Below are positions 25,234-34,046 of a stretch of DNA of 64,000 nt, in pieces (position 1 is the first letter of the stretch; each line of letters begins with the position of its first letter). Below the pieces are notes generated by a model. It made no database searches and was not told the DNA's origin. It worked only from the letters and a program-made list of their open reading frames with translations. Location of the stretch: NCBI GenBank assembly GCA_001940925.1, contig MSGZ01000012.1, forward strand, positions 1-64,000, given 5' to 3'. Made by a program: the position numbers and the translations under genes. Source of the DNA: Ruminococcus sp. Phil11. Its GTDB lineage: Bacteria > Bacillota > Clostridia > Oscillospirales > Ruminococcaceae.

Positions 25234-26838
25234 TTAATTCAGCTCGATGCCGGTGACATCGTCGATTGTCAGCGTTTCGAGCTGACCGTTTGTCGGGGAT
25301 TCAATTGCCGCAAGACGGTTCGCCTGATTCGTAATCGCGCGCTCGTAGAAGTTTCGGATATCACGCGCATTTGCGAATGTTTTGAGGTTCTGCCCGCAGC
25401 GTTCGATGAAGAATTCGAGCACAGCCTTCTCCGCTTCCTCGGTGCACTTCATACCGGATTTCGTGCAGATGCTCTTGAAAATATCGAGCAGCTCGTCCGG
25501 CATATAGTCCTCAAATGTAATGATCTTGTTGAAGCGCGACCGCAGACCCGGGTTGCTGTCCAGGAACTCCATCATCAGGTCGGAGTAGCCCGCCACAATG
25601 ACGATCAGGTCGTCGCGGTTGTCCTCCATGGCCTTCAGCAGCGTATTGACCGCCTCCTGACCGAAATCGCCCTTGCCGGTATTTGCGGTCAGCGCGTAGG
25701 CTTCGTCGATGAACAGCACGCCGCCCATTGCGGAGTCGATGACCTCCTTGGTCTTGATCGCGGTCTGGCCGACATAGCCGGAAACCAGTCCGGAGCGGTC
25801 AACCTCGACCAGCTGCCCCTTGCTCAGCACGCCGAGGCACTTGTAGATGCCCGCGAGGATACGCGCAACAGTCGTTTTACCGGTACCCGGATTGCCGAGG
25901 AACGCCATATGCAGCGTCATCGCACCCTGCGGCATACCTCTGTCCTCGCGCATTTTGCGCACGCGGATCAGATTGATGAGGCTGTTCAGATCCTGCTTCA
26001 CCGCCTGCAGACCCGTCAGATCTTCGAGCTTCTGGAGCTGCTCCTCGAGCGTGAGCTCCTTCTCATCCTGCTTCTGCTGGGGCTGACCGTTCTGCTGCTG
26101 ATTCTGCTGCTGGAACGGGTTGATCGGCTGGCCGTTGTTCTGCGGACCGTTATTCTGCGGACCGTTGTTCACGAAGTTCGGATTCTGCGGCATATTCGGC
26201 TGCGGGCCGTTGTTGACAAAATTCGGATTCTGCGGCTGATTGAACGGCGGGACCGGATTGCCCCACGGCGAATTTCCGCCGTTGTTATTCGGGAAGATCG
26301 GGCGTTTTGCCATTTCCTCGCGCCGCTTCTGCTCGCGGATCATCCGCTCCCAGTCGGTGATGTAGTCCATGCGGAAATTCCGGAGCGCAAGGATCAGCGC
26401 GCTCAGATCGCGCATGACAAAGCGGTCTGCGACGCCGTTTTCCACGGTCATGAAGTCCAGCCCCGCCTGATTGACGAACTCGATGAACGCAAGGCTCATC
26501 GGCCCGACCGGAGAGGTCTCCAGATCCATTTTCAGGAACGGCATCATCATTGTGATCATGCTGTCCTTCAGGCTGTACTTCGTGATCTTGCTGCTGACAT
26601 TGAAGCGGTCGATCTGATCCGCCGACATAGTATATCCGAGCGCGTCATTGAGATAGGCGATCTCCGTCATGGAGATATTGCCGTTGCTGCTGCTCAGATA
26701 AACGTAAAACTTGAGCATGGTAAAGCGCAGATAATCCTGCATGGATTTCCCCTGCACGCCCACATGATAACCCTTTTCGTCGCAGCGGGCGCAGTTTTCA
26801 TAGACCTGCGCAAGCTGTTTTGCGACTGCATCCTGCAT
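25234..26838 (-). CDS. CbbX/SpoVK-like AAA+ ATPase with a Gln/Asn/Pro-rich linker
   Basis: A 534-residue protein in three parts. Residues 1-180 form an alpha-helical, TerB-like region. About residues 185-265 form a low-complexity linker rich in N, Q, P and G with repeated NPNFVNNGPQ units. Residues 275-534 form a AAA+ module with Walker A GNPGTGKTT, Walker B GGVLFIDEAY and a pore-type SGYVGQTA, as in SpoVK, CbbX and EccA. Relatives remodel partner proteins; the substrate here is unknown. GGGAGGAACGATC precedes the ATG. It starts 30 bases after tyrS. Confidence 0.88.
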   Translation of the reverse strand: MQDAVAKQLAQVYENCARCDEKGYHVGVQGKSMQDYLRFTMLKFYVYLSSSNGNISMTEIAYLNDALGYTMSADQIDRFNVSSKITKYSLKDSMITMMMPFLKMDLETSPVGPMSLAFIEFVNQAGLDFMTVENGVADRFVMRDLSALILALRNFRMDYITDWERMIREQKRREEMAKRPIFPNNNGGNSPWGNPVPPFNQPQNPNFVNNGPQPNMPQNPNFVNNGPQNNGPQNNGQPINPFQQQNQQQNGQPQQKQDEKELTLEEQLQKLEDLTGLQAVKQDLNSLINLIRVRKMREDRGMPQGAMTLHMAFLGNPGTGKTTVARILAGIYKCLGVLSKGQLVEVDRSGLVSGYVGQTAIKTKEVIDSAMGGVLFIDEAYALTANTGKGDFGQEAVNTLLKAMEDNRDDLIVIVAGYSDLMMEFLDSNPGLRSRFNKIITFEDYMPDELLDIFKSICTKSGMKCTEEAEKAVLEFFIERCGQNLKTFANARDIRNFYERAITNQANRLAAIESPTNGQLETLTIDDVTGIELN

Positions 26839-26868
26839 GATCGTTCCTCCCTGTCGAAATTCCCCGGA

Positions 26869-28089
26869 TTATGCCTTTGTGACCTTGTGGAACACCTTTT
26901 TGCCCTTCCTGACGATCAGATCGCCTTCAAGGGTGAACTGCATCTTCGGATCGGTGATCTTCTCATCATTGACGGTGACACCGCCCTGCTGCACGAGTCT
27001 GCGCGCCTCGGAAATGGACGGGCAGAGCTTCGTCTTGACGAGCAGCGGCAGAATGCCGATCGCGCCGTCGGTAAGGTCGTCAGCAGTCAGTGCCGTTGTC
27101 GGCATATCGTCGCTGATGCCGCCGCCTGCAAAGATCGCACGGGCCGCCTCACGCTGCTTTTCGGCTTCCTCTTTTCCGTGTACCAGAGCCGTCAGCTCGT
27201 AAGCAAGGATTTCCTTTGCATTGTTGTATGCTGCGCCGGAATCGAGATGCTGCTCCATCTCCTCGATCTGCTCGATCGGCAGGAAGGTCAGCATTTTCAG
27301 GCATTTGATGACGTCCGCATCACCGACATTTCTCCAGTACTGGAAAAAGTCATAGGGTGAAGTCTTTTCCGCGTCAAGCCAGACCGCGCCTTTTTCGGTC
27401 TTGCCCATTTTCTTGCCCTCGGAGTTGAGCAGCAGCGTAATGGTCATTGCATAGGCGTCCTTGCCGAGCTTCTTGCGGATCAGCTCCGTACCGCCGAGCA
27501 TGTTTGCCCACTGGTCGTCGCCGCCGAACTGCATATTGCAGCCGTAATCCTGATAGAGCTTGTAGAAATCGTAGCTCTGCATGATCATGTAATTGAACTC
27601 AAGGAAGGTCAGGCCGCGCTCCCAGCGCTGCTTGTAGCACTCGAACGAGAGCATCTTGTTGACCGAGAAGCAGGCACCGACCTCGCGGAGCACATCAACA
27701 TAGTTGAGGCTCAGAAGCCAGTCGCCGTTGTTGACCATGAGTGCCTTGCCGTCGGAGAAGTCGATGAAGCGGCTCATCTGCTTTTTGAAGCATTCGCAGT
27801 TATGCTGAATGGTCTCCGGCGTCAGCATCTTGCGCATATCGGTCTTGCCGGAGGGGTCGCCGATCATGCCGGTGCCGCCGCCGACCAGTGCGATCGGCTT
27901 ATTGCCGGCCATCTGCATCCGCTTCATCAGGCAAAGTGCCATAAAGTGGCCGACATGCAGGGAATCGGCAGTCGGGTCAAAGCCGATGTAGAAGGTCGCC
28001 TTGCCGTTGTTGATGAGCTCGGCGATCTCGGCCTCATCGGTGGTCTGTGCGATCAGACCTCTGCGCTTGAGTTCTTCGTATAGGGTCAT
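26869..28089 (-). CDS. tyrS: Tyrosyl-tRNA synthetase
   Basis: A 406-residue class I synthetase that charges tRNA-Tyr. The start at 28089 follows ATAAAGGAGAATGTATT. The HIGH motif is HVGH in [14 protein letters not shown], and KMSKS is KMGKT. The C-terminal S4-like RNA-binding domain ([18 protein letters not shown]) is complete. It heads the minus-strand tyrS-AAA-cyclophilin unit. No T-box was seen in the 142 bases upstream. Confidence 0.96.
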   Translation of the reverse strand: MTLYEELKRRGLIAQTTDEAEIAELINNGKATFYIGFDPTADSLHVGHFMALCLMKRMQMAGNKPIALVGGGTGMIGDPSGKTDMRKMLTPETIQHNCECFKKQMSRFIDFSDGKALMVNNGDWLLSLNYVDVLREVGACFSVNKMLSFECYKQRWERGLTFLEFNYMIMQSYDFYKLYQDYGCNMQFGGDDQWANMLGGTELIRKKLGKDAYAMTITLLLNSEGKKMGKTEKGAVWLDAEKTSPYDFFQYWRNVGDADVIKCLKMLTFLPIEQIEEMEQHLDSGAAYNNAKEILAYELTALVHGKEEAEKQREAARAIFAGGGISDDMPTTALTADDLTDGAIGILPLLVKTKLCPSISEARRLVQQGGVTVNDEKITDPKMQFTLEGDLIVRKGKKVFHKVTKA

Positions 28090-28231
28090 AATACATTCTC
28101 CTTTATCCTCTGTCCGCAATACGGACGTAATTTCCTTTGTTATCATACAGCGGGTATGCCCCGCGCCGTATATCGTTCATCCTCCAAGGGAAGGTGCAGC
28201 CAGTGCCAATAGGCTGCATAGCACAGAATGC

Positions 28232-29116
28232 TCATTGCGCGGGTTCCTCCAGTCTGATATCCGGCTTAAAGCACAGAAATTCTCTGTTTTTAATGACGCT
28301 GACGGCATACCGGCCGAGCACACTGCCGTCTTTGCCGGTCACAGTCAGTTCAAAGTCCTTTTCCTTTTTTATAGCGAGTCTGACTTCCTGCCGTTCATCA
28401 TCCAGATACGCCTTCGCCGCAGAATCATCCGAAACGGAAACCGCAGCGCAGTCCGAATAGGACACGCCCTCCGGCAACATGATATTCCCGCTGCAAAAAG
28501 GGGTTCGCAGCATCACAAAGACGGATACCGCAGTTGTCACCGCACAGACCGCCCATGCAAGACCCCGCTGCTTCCGCTCCTGCAGAATGCCATAGATCAG
28601 CATCACAATAAACAGCACACACGCGATGCCGGAAAGGATATGGTACGGCGGAAAATACAGCGCAGTCCGGAAATAACCTGCCCCGCAGTCTGCAAGCAGG
28701 ATCAGCATCCCGGAAAGAATGACCGGTGCAAGCCAGCCTTTTTTCCGTGTATGCCACCCGATCAGCGACATCGGGATCGTCAGGACCGTCCACAGCGCCC
28801 ACGGCGGGTAATACTGAAACAATTTCCAACCGAGTGCCGAAAACGGCACCTGAAAGATGTAGATCAGCGGCTGACTGATGAGAAAGAACACAAAGGTCTT
28901 GCAGGCGGCTTCCTTCGGCGTTTTGCAGTTGGAAATGATGATCAGCGCAAACATGATCCAGCACGGAATGTCGCCGCCGATATCGCGCAGCGAGGTGTTC
29001 CGGGTCGCCGGAATCAGCAGCATGGCTGCGGTATACGCCGCACTCAGCACTGCGGAAACGATCACAAGCGGCCATGTCATCGGAATGCCGCCGAACAGCT
29101 TTTTCAGCAATTTCAT
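28232..29116 (-). CDS. Hypothetical multi-pass membrane protein
   Basis: A 294-residue protein with about seven hydrophobic segments between residues 15 and 205, then a soluble C-terminal tail (about 210-294) that reads as a small beta-rich domain. No family is recognised. GGAGTACAAATCTT precedes the ATG. It stands alone between tyrS and hisF, 142 bases upstream of tyrS and on the same strand. Confidence 0.7.
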   Translation of the reverse strand: MKLLKKLFGGIPMTWPLVIVSAVLSAAYTAAMLLIPATRNTSLRDIGGDIPCWIMFALIIISNCKTPKEAACKTFVFFLISQPLIYIFQVPFSALGWKLFQYYPPWALWTVLTIPMSLIGWHTRKKGWLAPVILSGMLILLADCGAGYFRTALYFPPYHILSGIACVLFIVMLIYGILQERKQRGLAWAVCAVTTAVSVFVMLRTPFCSGNIMLPEGVSYSDCAAVSVSDDSAAKAYLDDERQEVRLAIKKEKDFELTVTGKDGSVLGRYAVSVIKNREFLCFKPDIRLEEPAQ

Positions 29117-29157
29117 AAGATTTGTACTCCGATGTCTGGTTCCGTTTCCTGTTTGTT

Positions 29158-29254
29158 TACCTCATAATGGGATTCTTAAGGGACAATGTCCCTTAAGCGG
29201 GGTACAACATGAAGAAACAAGTTTCTTCATGTTTAGGCAGAGCCACATTCTAAA
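29158..29254 (-). repeat. Composite hairpin module at the hisF 3' end
   Basis: CATAATGGGATTC, TTAAGGGACAATGTCCCTTAA (perfect hairpin with a short loop), then AACATGAAGAAAC-AA-GTTTCTTCATGTT (perfect 13-bp stem), then GGCAGAGCCACATTCTAAATC up to the hisF stop. Confidence 0.7.
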
Positions 29255-30010
29255 TCATCGCATCGCGATCCCTTTGCTGCGGCAGTCCGCCTTGACCTGC
29301 GGGATCGTCAGCTCCCCAAAGTGGAACAGCGAAGCCGCGAGTGCCGCGGTCGCGTCCGTCTCCTGAAAGACCGTCGCAAAGTCGCTTAATCTGCCCGCGC
29401 CGCCGGATGCGATCACCGGGATGCGCACCCGCGCACAGACCGCCTTGAGCATTTCAAGGTCAAAGCCGCCGCGCACGCCGTCGGTGTCGATCGAGTTGAG
29501 GCAGATCTCCCCTGCCCCGCGCTGCTCGACCTCCTCGACCCATTTCAGCAGATCGACATGCATATCAATGCGGCCGCCGTTCGCGTAGACCGTGTAGCCG
29601 CCCTTGCCGTCGCGCTTGGCATCAATGCCGACCACGATGCACTGTGAGCCGAAGATCTCAGCACCGTCAGAGATCAGCTGCGGATTCTTGACCGCAGACG
29701 AGTTGATGCTGACCTTGTCGGCACCGGCACGCAGCGTATTGCGCATGTCCTCGACCGTGGAAATGCCGCCGCCGACCGTCAGCGGAACGAACACCTGCTT
29801 CGCGGTCTCGCGTACAACGTCAAGAAACGCGCCGCGCCCCTCGTGGGAAGCAACAATGTCATAGAACACGAGCTCATCGGCGCCCTGCCGGTTGTACTCC
29901 GCCGCACATGCGACCGGATCCCCGACATCCTTCACGCCCTCAAAGTTCACGCCCTTGACGACCTTGCCGTGCCGCACATCGAGGCACGGGATAATTCTTT
30001 TTGCAAGCAT
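29255..30010 (-). CDS. hisF: Imidazole glycerol phosphate synthase, cyclase subunit
   Basis: A 251-residue TIM barrel that joins with HisH to form IGP and AICAR from PRFAR. The start [23 protein letters not shown] contains the conserved catalytic Asp (CLDV); the second catalytic Asp is in LNSIDTDG. Phosphate-binding glycines (ASGGAG) are present. AAAGGAGAGCAATATGCTTGC places the start. It is the last gene of the hisB-hisH-hisA-hisF unit, 11 bases after the hisA fusion. Confidence 0.97.
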   Translation of the reverse strand: MLAKRIIPCLDVRHGKVVKGVNFEGVKDVGDPVACAAEYNRQGADELVFYDIVASHEGRGAFLDVVRETAKQVFVPLTVGGGISTVEDMRNTLRAGADKVSINSSAVKNPQLISDGAEIFGSQCIVVGIDAKRDGKGGYTVYANGGRIDMHVDLLKWVEEVEQRGAGEICLNSIDTDGVRGGFDLEMLKAVCARVRIPVIASGGAGRLSDFATVFQETDATAALAASLFHFGELTIPQVKADCRSKGIAMR

Positions 30011-30021
30011 ATTGCTCTCCT

Positions 30022-31191
30022 TTAGCAGTAATCCGGATCGATCCGGACCATGTCGGCAAGTGCCAGATTCCGGTAGTTGAGGTCATCCCGCAGCGAGAAG
30101 CCCTCTGCCTCCCAGAACGCATTTCCGAGATCATTTTTCCGGAACGCGACCAGCGCGGCCTTGTTGATGCCCTCGGCCTTCAATGCCGCGAGTGCCCGCG
30201 CGACCAGCTTATGCGCAATGCCCCTTCTCCGGTAAAGCGGCGACACGGACATGTGCTGGATATACCCGCGGCGTCCGTCGTGCCCGCAGAGGATCGCGCC
30301 GGCTAACACGCCGTTTTCCTCTGCCACAAAGGACGTCTCCGGATTGCGCTTCAGATATTTTTCGATGCCTTCGCGGGAATCGTCCCGATCGTTCAGACCG
30401 TTCTGGCAGGCGATCCACATCGCGTAAAGCGCATCGTAATCGTCAATTGTCATTTTGCGGATCTTCAGCGTATCCGCCTCTCTGATTGCCTCGGCGAGAT
30501 CGAGCGTGCCCTGATAGAGCGACTTGCCCGCGATCATGCCGTAAAGCCCGAGATCGCGGCAGATGCGGATATCCTCGATCGTATGCACGCCGCCGCTTGC
30601 GACGATATTGCACTGACCCGCCGTCGCGTCCGTGAGCTTTTTCAGCTGCTCCGCATTGACGCCGGAAAGCGTGCCGTCCTTGGAAATATCGGTAAAGATA
30701 AAGGTTCTGACGCCGGCCTTGATCATCTCTTTCGCGAGGTCAATATAGTGCACTTCGCTCGTTTCGAGCCAGCCCTCGGCCGCGACCATTTCGTTTTTCG
30801 CGTCGATCCCGACCACGATCTTCTCCGCGCCGAACTTCGCGACCGCATCCGCAACAAGCTGCGGATTTTTGAGCGCGACCGACCCGAGGATCACGCGCGC
30901 AATGCCGAGATCGAGATACGCCTGAATGGTCTCCAGCGTGCGGATGCCGCCCCCGACCTCGACCTTGAGACCTGTATTCTGTGCAATATTCTTATAAATT
31001 TCGGTATTGACCGGATACCCGGCCTTTGCGCCGTCCAGATCGACCATGTGGATCCATTCTGCGCCTGCCGCTTCAAATGCTTTCGCGGTTTCCAGCGGAT
31101 CTTCTGCGACCTTTGCGGCCGTCGCATAATCGCCCCTGACCAGCCGGACGCACTGTCCGCCGATGATGTCGATTGCCGGGAATATGATCAT
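30022..31191 (-). CDS. hisA: HisA isomerase fused to a GNAT acetyltransferase domain
   Basis: A 389-residue fusion. Residues 1-240 are a complete HisA TIM barrel (ProFAR isomerase): D8 in FPAID and D130 in VVGID match the catalytic pair, and phosphate loops GGGIR and ASGGV are present. Residues 242-389 form a GNAT domain with acetyl-CoA loop [14 protein letters not shown] and a C-terminal EAEGF motif. HisA normally ends near 240-245 residues. No frame break or good internal ribosome binding site separates the parts, so one polypeptide is expected. The acetyl acceptor is unknown. The gene overlaps hisH by four bases. Confidence 0.92.
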   Translation of the reverse strand: MIIFPAIDIIGGQCVRLVRGDYATAAKVAEDPLETAKAFEAAGAEWIHMVDLDGAKAGYPVNTEIYKNIAQNTGLKVEVGGGIRTLETIQAYLDLGIARVILGSVALKNPQLVADAVAKFGAEKIVVGIDAKNEMVAAEGWLETSEVHYIDLAKEMIKAGVRTFIFTDISKDGTLSGVNAEQLKKLTDATAGQCNIVASGGVHTIEDIRICRDLGLYGMIAGKSLYQGTLDLAEAIREADTLKIRKMTIDDYDALYAMWIACQNGLNDRDDSREGIEKYLKRNPETSFVAEENGVLAGAILCGHDGRRGYIQHMSVSPLYRRRGIAHKLVARALAALKAEGINKAALVAFRKNDLGNAFWEAEGFSLRDDLNYRNLALADMVRIDPDYC

Positions 31192-31793
31192 TTTGCCAAC
31201 TCCTCAAAATTGCGCAGCATCTGCAGACCCTTCTCGCCGGATTTCTCCGGGTGATACTGCGCGCCGAATACAAATTTGCCGTCCGTGACCAGTGCGGGGA
31301 TCTTCCCGTCGTAGTCACAGTATGCGATGATGTTCCGGTCATCGCAGAACGCCTGATACGAATGCACAAAGTACGTATATACGGGCGTTTCAATATCTTT
31401 CAGCAGCGGGCTGTCCTGCGTGATGACCAGTTCGTTCCAGCCCATGTGCGGAATGATCACTTTTTCGGAGGGGATGCGGTGCACCTCGCCCGCGATCAGC
31501 CCGAGGCCGTCACAGTCACCGTTCTCGTCGGAACGGTCAAACAGCATCTGCATACCGAGGCAGATGCCGAGCAGCGGCTTTTTCTGCGCATTTGCTTTGA
31601 TCGTGCCGACCAGCCCCGTCGCGTGCAGCGATTCCATCGCCGCCGGGAATGCCCCGACGCCCGGCAGGATCACCGCATCTGCGCGGTCGATCTCCGCCGC
31701 GTCCTTCGTGACGGTATGCGCTATATCAAGGTAGCTGAGCGCGTTGCAGACCGAAAACAGATTCCCTGCGCCGTAATCAATGACCGCGATCAT
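31188..31793 (-). CDS. hisH: Imidazole glycerol phosphate synthase, glutaminase subunit
   Basis: A 201-residue class I glutamine amidotransferase that feeds ammonia to HisF. The oxyanion strand PGVGAF, the nucleophile elbow GICLGMQM with Cys, and the C-terminal catalytic pair AQYHPEKSG (His, Glu) are intact. It overlaps hisA and hisB by four bases each (ATGA-type junctions), indicating translational coupling. Confidence 0.97.
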   Translation of the reverse strand: MIAVIDYGAGNLFSVCNALSYLDIAHTVTKDAAEIDRADAVILPGVGAFPAAMESLHATGLVGTIKANAQKKPLLGICLGMQMLFDRSDENGDCDGLGLIAGEVHRIPSEKVIIPHMGWNELVITQDSPLLKDIETPVYTYFVHSYQAFCDDRNIIAYCDYDGKIPALVTDGKFVFGAQYHPEKSGEKGLQMLRNFEELAK

Positions 31794-32374
31794 GCCAGCA
31801 CCCCTTTCGTTGAGAGCACCGTGCCGTCCTCATTGAATCTGACAGCCGCCTTCAGCGCATGTGCGAACGCCTTGAACAGTGCCTCGCATTTGTGGTGATC
31901 GTTGCTGCCGTAGCACATGTCAAGATGCAGCGTGATGCCTGCATTAACGGCCAGTGCGCGGAAAAATTCTTCTGTCAGGCAGGCGTCGTACTGCCCGATC
32001 ATCTGATTTGTAAACGTGCCGCGGAATACGACATACGGCCTGTTTGAGAGGTCAAGCGCACAGAACGACAGGGCTTCATCCATTGGAATATACGCGCTGC
32101 CGTAGCGGGCAATGCCGGACTTGTCGCCGAGTGCCTGCATGAGTGCCTGCCCGATGACGATGCCCGTGTCCTCGACGGTGTGATGACCGTCCACATGCAG
32201 ATCGCCGTTTGCGTGCACGGTCATGCTGATGCCGCTGTGGCGGGACATCGCCGTGAGCATGTGGTCAAAGAAACCGATGCCGGTCGAGATCTCGCTCTCG
32301 CCTTTGCCGTCCAGCTTCACGCTGACGGTGATCTGTGTTTCTCTTGTATTGCGGGTAACAGTCGCCTCTCGCAT
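31790..32374 (-). CDS. hisB: Imidazoleglycerol-phosphate dehydratase
   Basis: A 194-residue dehydratase for step six of histidine synthesis. The metal-binding motifs FFDHML, DGHHTVEDTGI, YDACLTEEFFRA and GSNDHHKCEALFKAFA are present. This is the monofunctional form, without the phosphatase domain of enteric HisB. ACGGAGGCAAATT precedes the ATG. It is the first his gene here; hisG, hisD, hisC and hisI/E are not in the window. Confidence 0.97.
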   Translation of the reverse strand: MREATVTRNTRETQITVSVKLDGKGESEISTGIGFFDHMLTAMSRHSGISMTVHANGDLHVDGHHTVEDTGIVIGQALMQALGDKSGIARYGSAYIPMDEALSFCALDLSNRPYVVFRGTFTNQMIGQYDACLTEEFFRALAVNAGITLHLDMCYGSNDHHKCEALFKAFAHALKAAVRFNEDGTVLSTKGVLA

Positions 32375-32449
32375 AATTTGCCTCCGTAATCAGGGATCGC
32401 ATGTTCCGCAGCGCGAAACCGCATCAAAGGGATACTTTTGAAATGCTTT

Positions 32450-33223
32450 TTACCGCGTCACCCGCTCAATGATAAAAATGAGCAGATAATGCAGCGGATA
32501 AAACGCATAGAAAAACCATTTTGCAAAATTGGGATGCCTGCCCTTTTGGCCGTTATAGAATACGGTCATGCAGGCATAAGCGGCCATTGCCGCGAGAAAT
32601 TCAATGAATACGCCGATAAAGCTAAGCACCGGACGCGATGCGTTCGGGTTGAGCCAGAAACATTCGGCGATCTTATAGAGCAGTGTCAGTATAAGATATG
32701 CAGTAAACCGCTGCTTCGGGCGGCCGCGAAAGATATGCAGAAACAGGATGAACAGCGGCCCGCCGAGCTCCCACGGGGAATTGCACGCGACATTGAGCAG
32801 CAGCAGACCGAGGACTGCCGCAATGCGTTTCGGCTTCGGCCACGCTGTTTCCCAAGCGCAGAGCACGAGCAGACCAAAGAACAGATCAACCATGACGCTC
32901 GATGTCCACCAGCCGTCAACCGGCTGAAAGATGAGCCAGTGAAACGGCTGCGTGATCAGCGCAAACAGCCCAAGCCGCAGCGCATATTTTTTGCGGTCGC
33001 GGGTATATTTGTAGCCGTCCGCGATGAAAAAGAACATCACCGGCGGACAAAACAGCGAAAGATGGATGAACACCTGCTGCCATACCGGCAGTGCTGTCTG
33101 ATCATAGGCAGTACCGAGCCGCATGGAACCGATCCACGCAAGATGCCCCCAGAACATGAAGAAGATCGCCAGATACTTGCAGGTGTCGCGGTTGAAAATT
33201 TTGTATTTCGGTGCAGCTTCCAT
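32450..33223 (-). CDS. TraX-like membrane protein
   Basis: A 257-residue protein with about seven membrane segments. The N-terminus TCKYLAIFFMFWGHL and the repeated RKKYALRLGLFALITQPFHW, plus the FFYAFYPLHYLLIF end, match the TraX family named after the F-pilin acetylase. Chromosomal members are probably membrane acyltransferases of unknown substrate. The start at 33223 is preferred because GGGAG lies nearby and the longer frame has no site. No conjugation genes are near, so the family name should not be taken as function. Confidence 0.82.
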   Translation of the reverse strand: MEAAPKYKIFNRDTCKYLAIFFMFWGHLAWIGSMRLGTAYDQTALPVWQQVFIHLSLFCPPVMFFFIADGYKYTRDRKKYALRLGLFALITQPFHWLIFQPVDGWWTSSVMVDLFFGLLVLCAWETAWPKPKRIAAVLGLLLLNVACNSPWELGGPLFILFLHIFRGRPKQRFTAYLILTLLYKIAECFWLNPNASRPVLSFIGVFIEFLAAMAAYACMTVFYNGQKGRHPNFAKWFFYAFYPLHYLLIFIIERVTR

Positions 33224-33239
33224 ATCCGGATTCTCCCGC

Positions 33240-33332
33240 TCAGTCAAATGATGAATGCCCCTGCGCCGCCGCAAGCGTCCGGAAAAAATGCCGCATGTGA
33301 TGCAGCGGATACGGCAGCTCCAAAGGCGTCAT
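33240..33332 (-). CDS. Possible 30-residue small protein
   Basis: A short frame (MTPLELPYPLHH...) preceded by GAGGTGAGGCT immediately before its ATG, starting 12 bases after the CPBP protease stop and ending 16 bases before the TraX-like start. Its dense ribosome binding site and fit within the gap suggest it may be translated, but the length is too short for confidence and I recognise no family. Confidence 0.35.
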   Translation of the reverse strand: MTPLELPYPLHHMRHFFRTLAAAQGHSSFD

Positions 33333-33344
33333 AGCCTCACCTCA

Positions 33345-34046
33345 TTACGCCGCAAAGAATTCCAGCATAAAGTCATAAAGCGTATGCAGGAACACCGGCA
33401 GCAGCAGGTTTTTATGTTTCAGGAAGCAGTATCCCGTCAACAGGCTGAAAATGATGATGCTCACGAAGCCAAAGCCTGCAAACGCCGCACCCATCATATC
33501 TTTATGAATCCAGATCGGGATATGGATGCAGACGAACATTGCAGCATTCAGCAGGAGCATTTTCCAGTCCTTTTCGTCCTTCGCGGTCGCATTGAGCATC
33601 CAGCCGCGGAACACGCTTTCCTCCGTGATGCCGACGATCAGCAGCCAGAGATGCCCGGAAACCGTAAATTCCGGATCAACATGCAGCGTCCCGCCGAACA
33701 GTCCCCGAAAGAATGTGCGGCTGCTCAGCAGGAAAAAGACCAGCACCCAGAGCAGCACCCATTTGAGCGGTACCTTTTCGGTGAACATCTGCTTCAGCCC
33801 GACCGCGCATTCCGGTGAAAAATGCCGGATCAGCAGCAGCGCGGGGATCAGCCATGTCACCAGCTTGACGCAGCAGTCAAGCACATTTGCGGGCAGGCCG
33901 TCTCCGAGCGCGCTTATCATCGCCGGTTTGAGCAGAAGCTCCCAGACCGCCCAGAACGCATAAAACAAAACAGCGTGGATGACAAGCGCCGGTATCTTCC
34001 CTGATGACCGGCGCGTCATCTCCGCGTTTTCGTTGATTTGACTCAT
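33345..34046 (-). CDS. CPBP family intramembrane metalloprotease
   Basis: A 233-residue membrane protein of about six to seven segments with all three family motifs: EESVFRGWML (the EExxxR motif), FVCIHIPIW (His) and HTLYDF (HxxxD-like). These proteins are CAAX-processing or bacteriocin-immunity-type proteases; the substrate is unknown. The start overlaps the xylB stop (ATGA), so translation is probably coupled and no separate strong ribosome binding site is seen. Its presence behind xylB has no obvious metabolic logic. Confidence 0.9.
   Translation of the reverse strand: MSQINENAEMTRRSSGKIPALVIHAVLFYAFWAVWELLLKPAMISALGDGLPANVLDCCVKLVTWLIPALLLIRHFSPECAVGLKQMFTEKVPLKWVLLWVLVFFLLSSRTFFRGLFGGTLHVDPEFTVSGHLWLLIVGITEESVFRGWMLNATAKDEKDWKMLLLNAAMFVCIHIPIWIHKDMMGAAFAGFGFVSIIIFSLLTGYCFLKHKNLLLPVFLHTLYDFMLEFFAA

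Noticed and set aside
28090..28231. T-box in the tyrS leader
   Set aside because: No GGTGG core, specifier stem or terminator was seen in the 142 bases before tyrS.
32450..33223. Conjugative element suggested by the TraX name
   Set aside because: No other tra, mob or integrase genes are nearby; TraX-like proteins are common chromosomal membrane proteins.
33345..34046. Bacteriocin immunity system suggested by the CPBP protease
   Set aside because: No Gly-Gly leader peptide or dedicated transporter is near; only a weak 30-residue frame follows.
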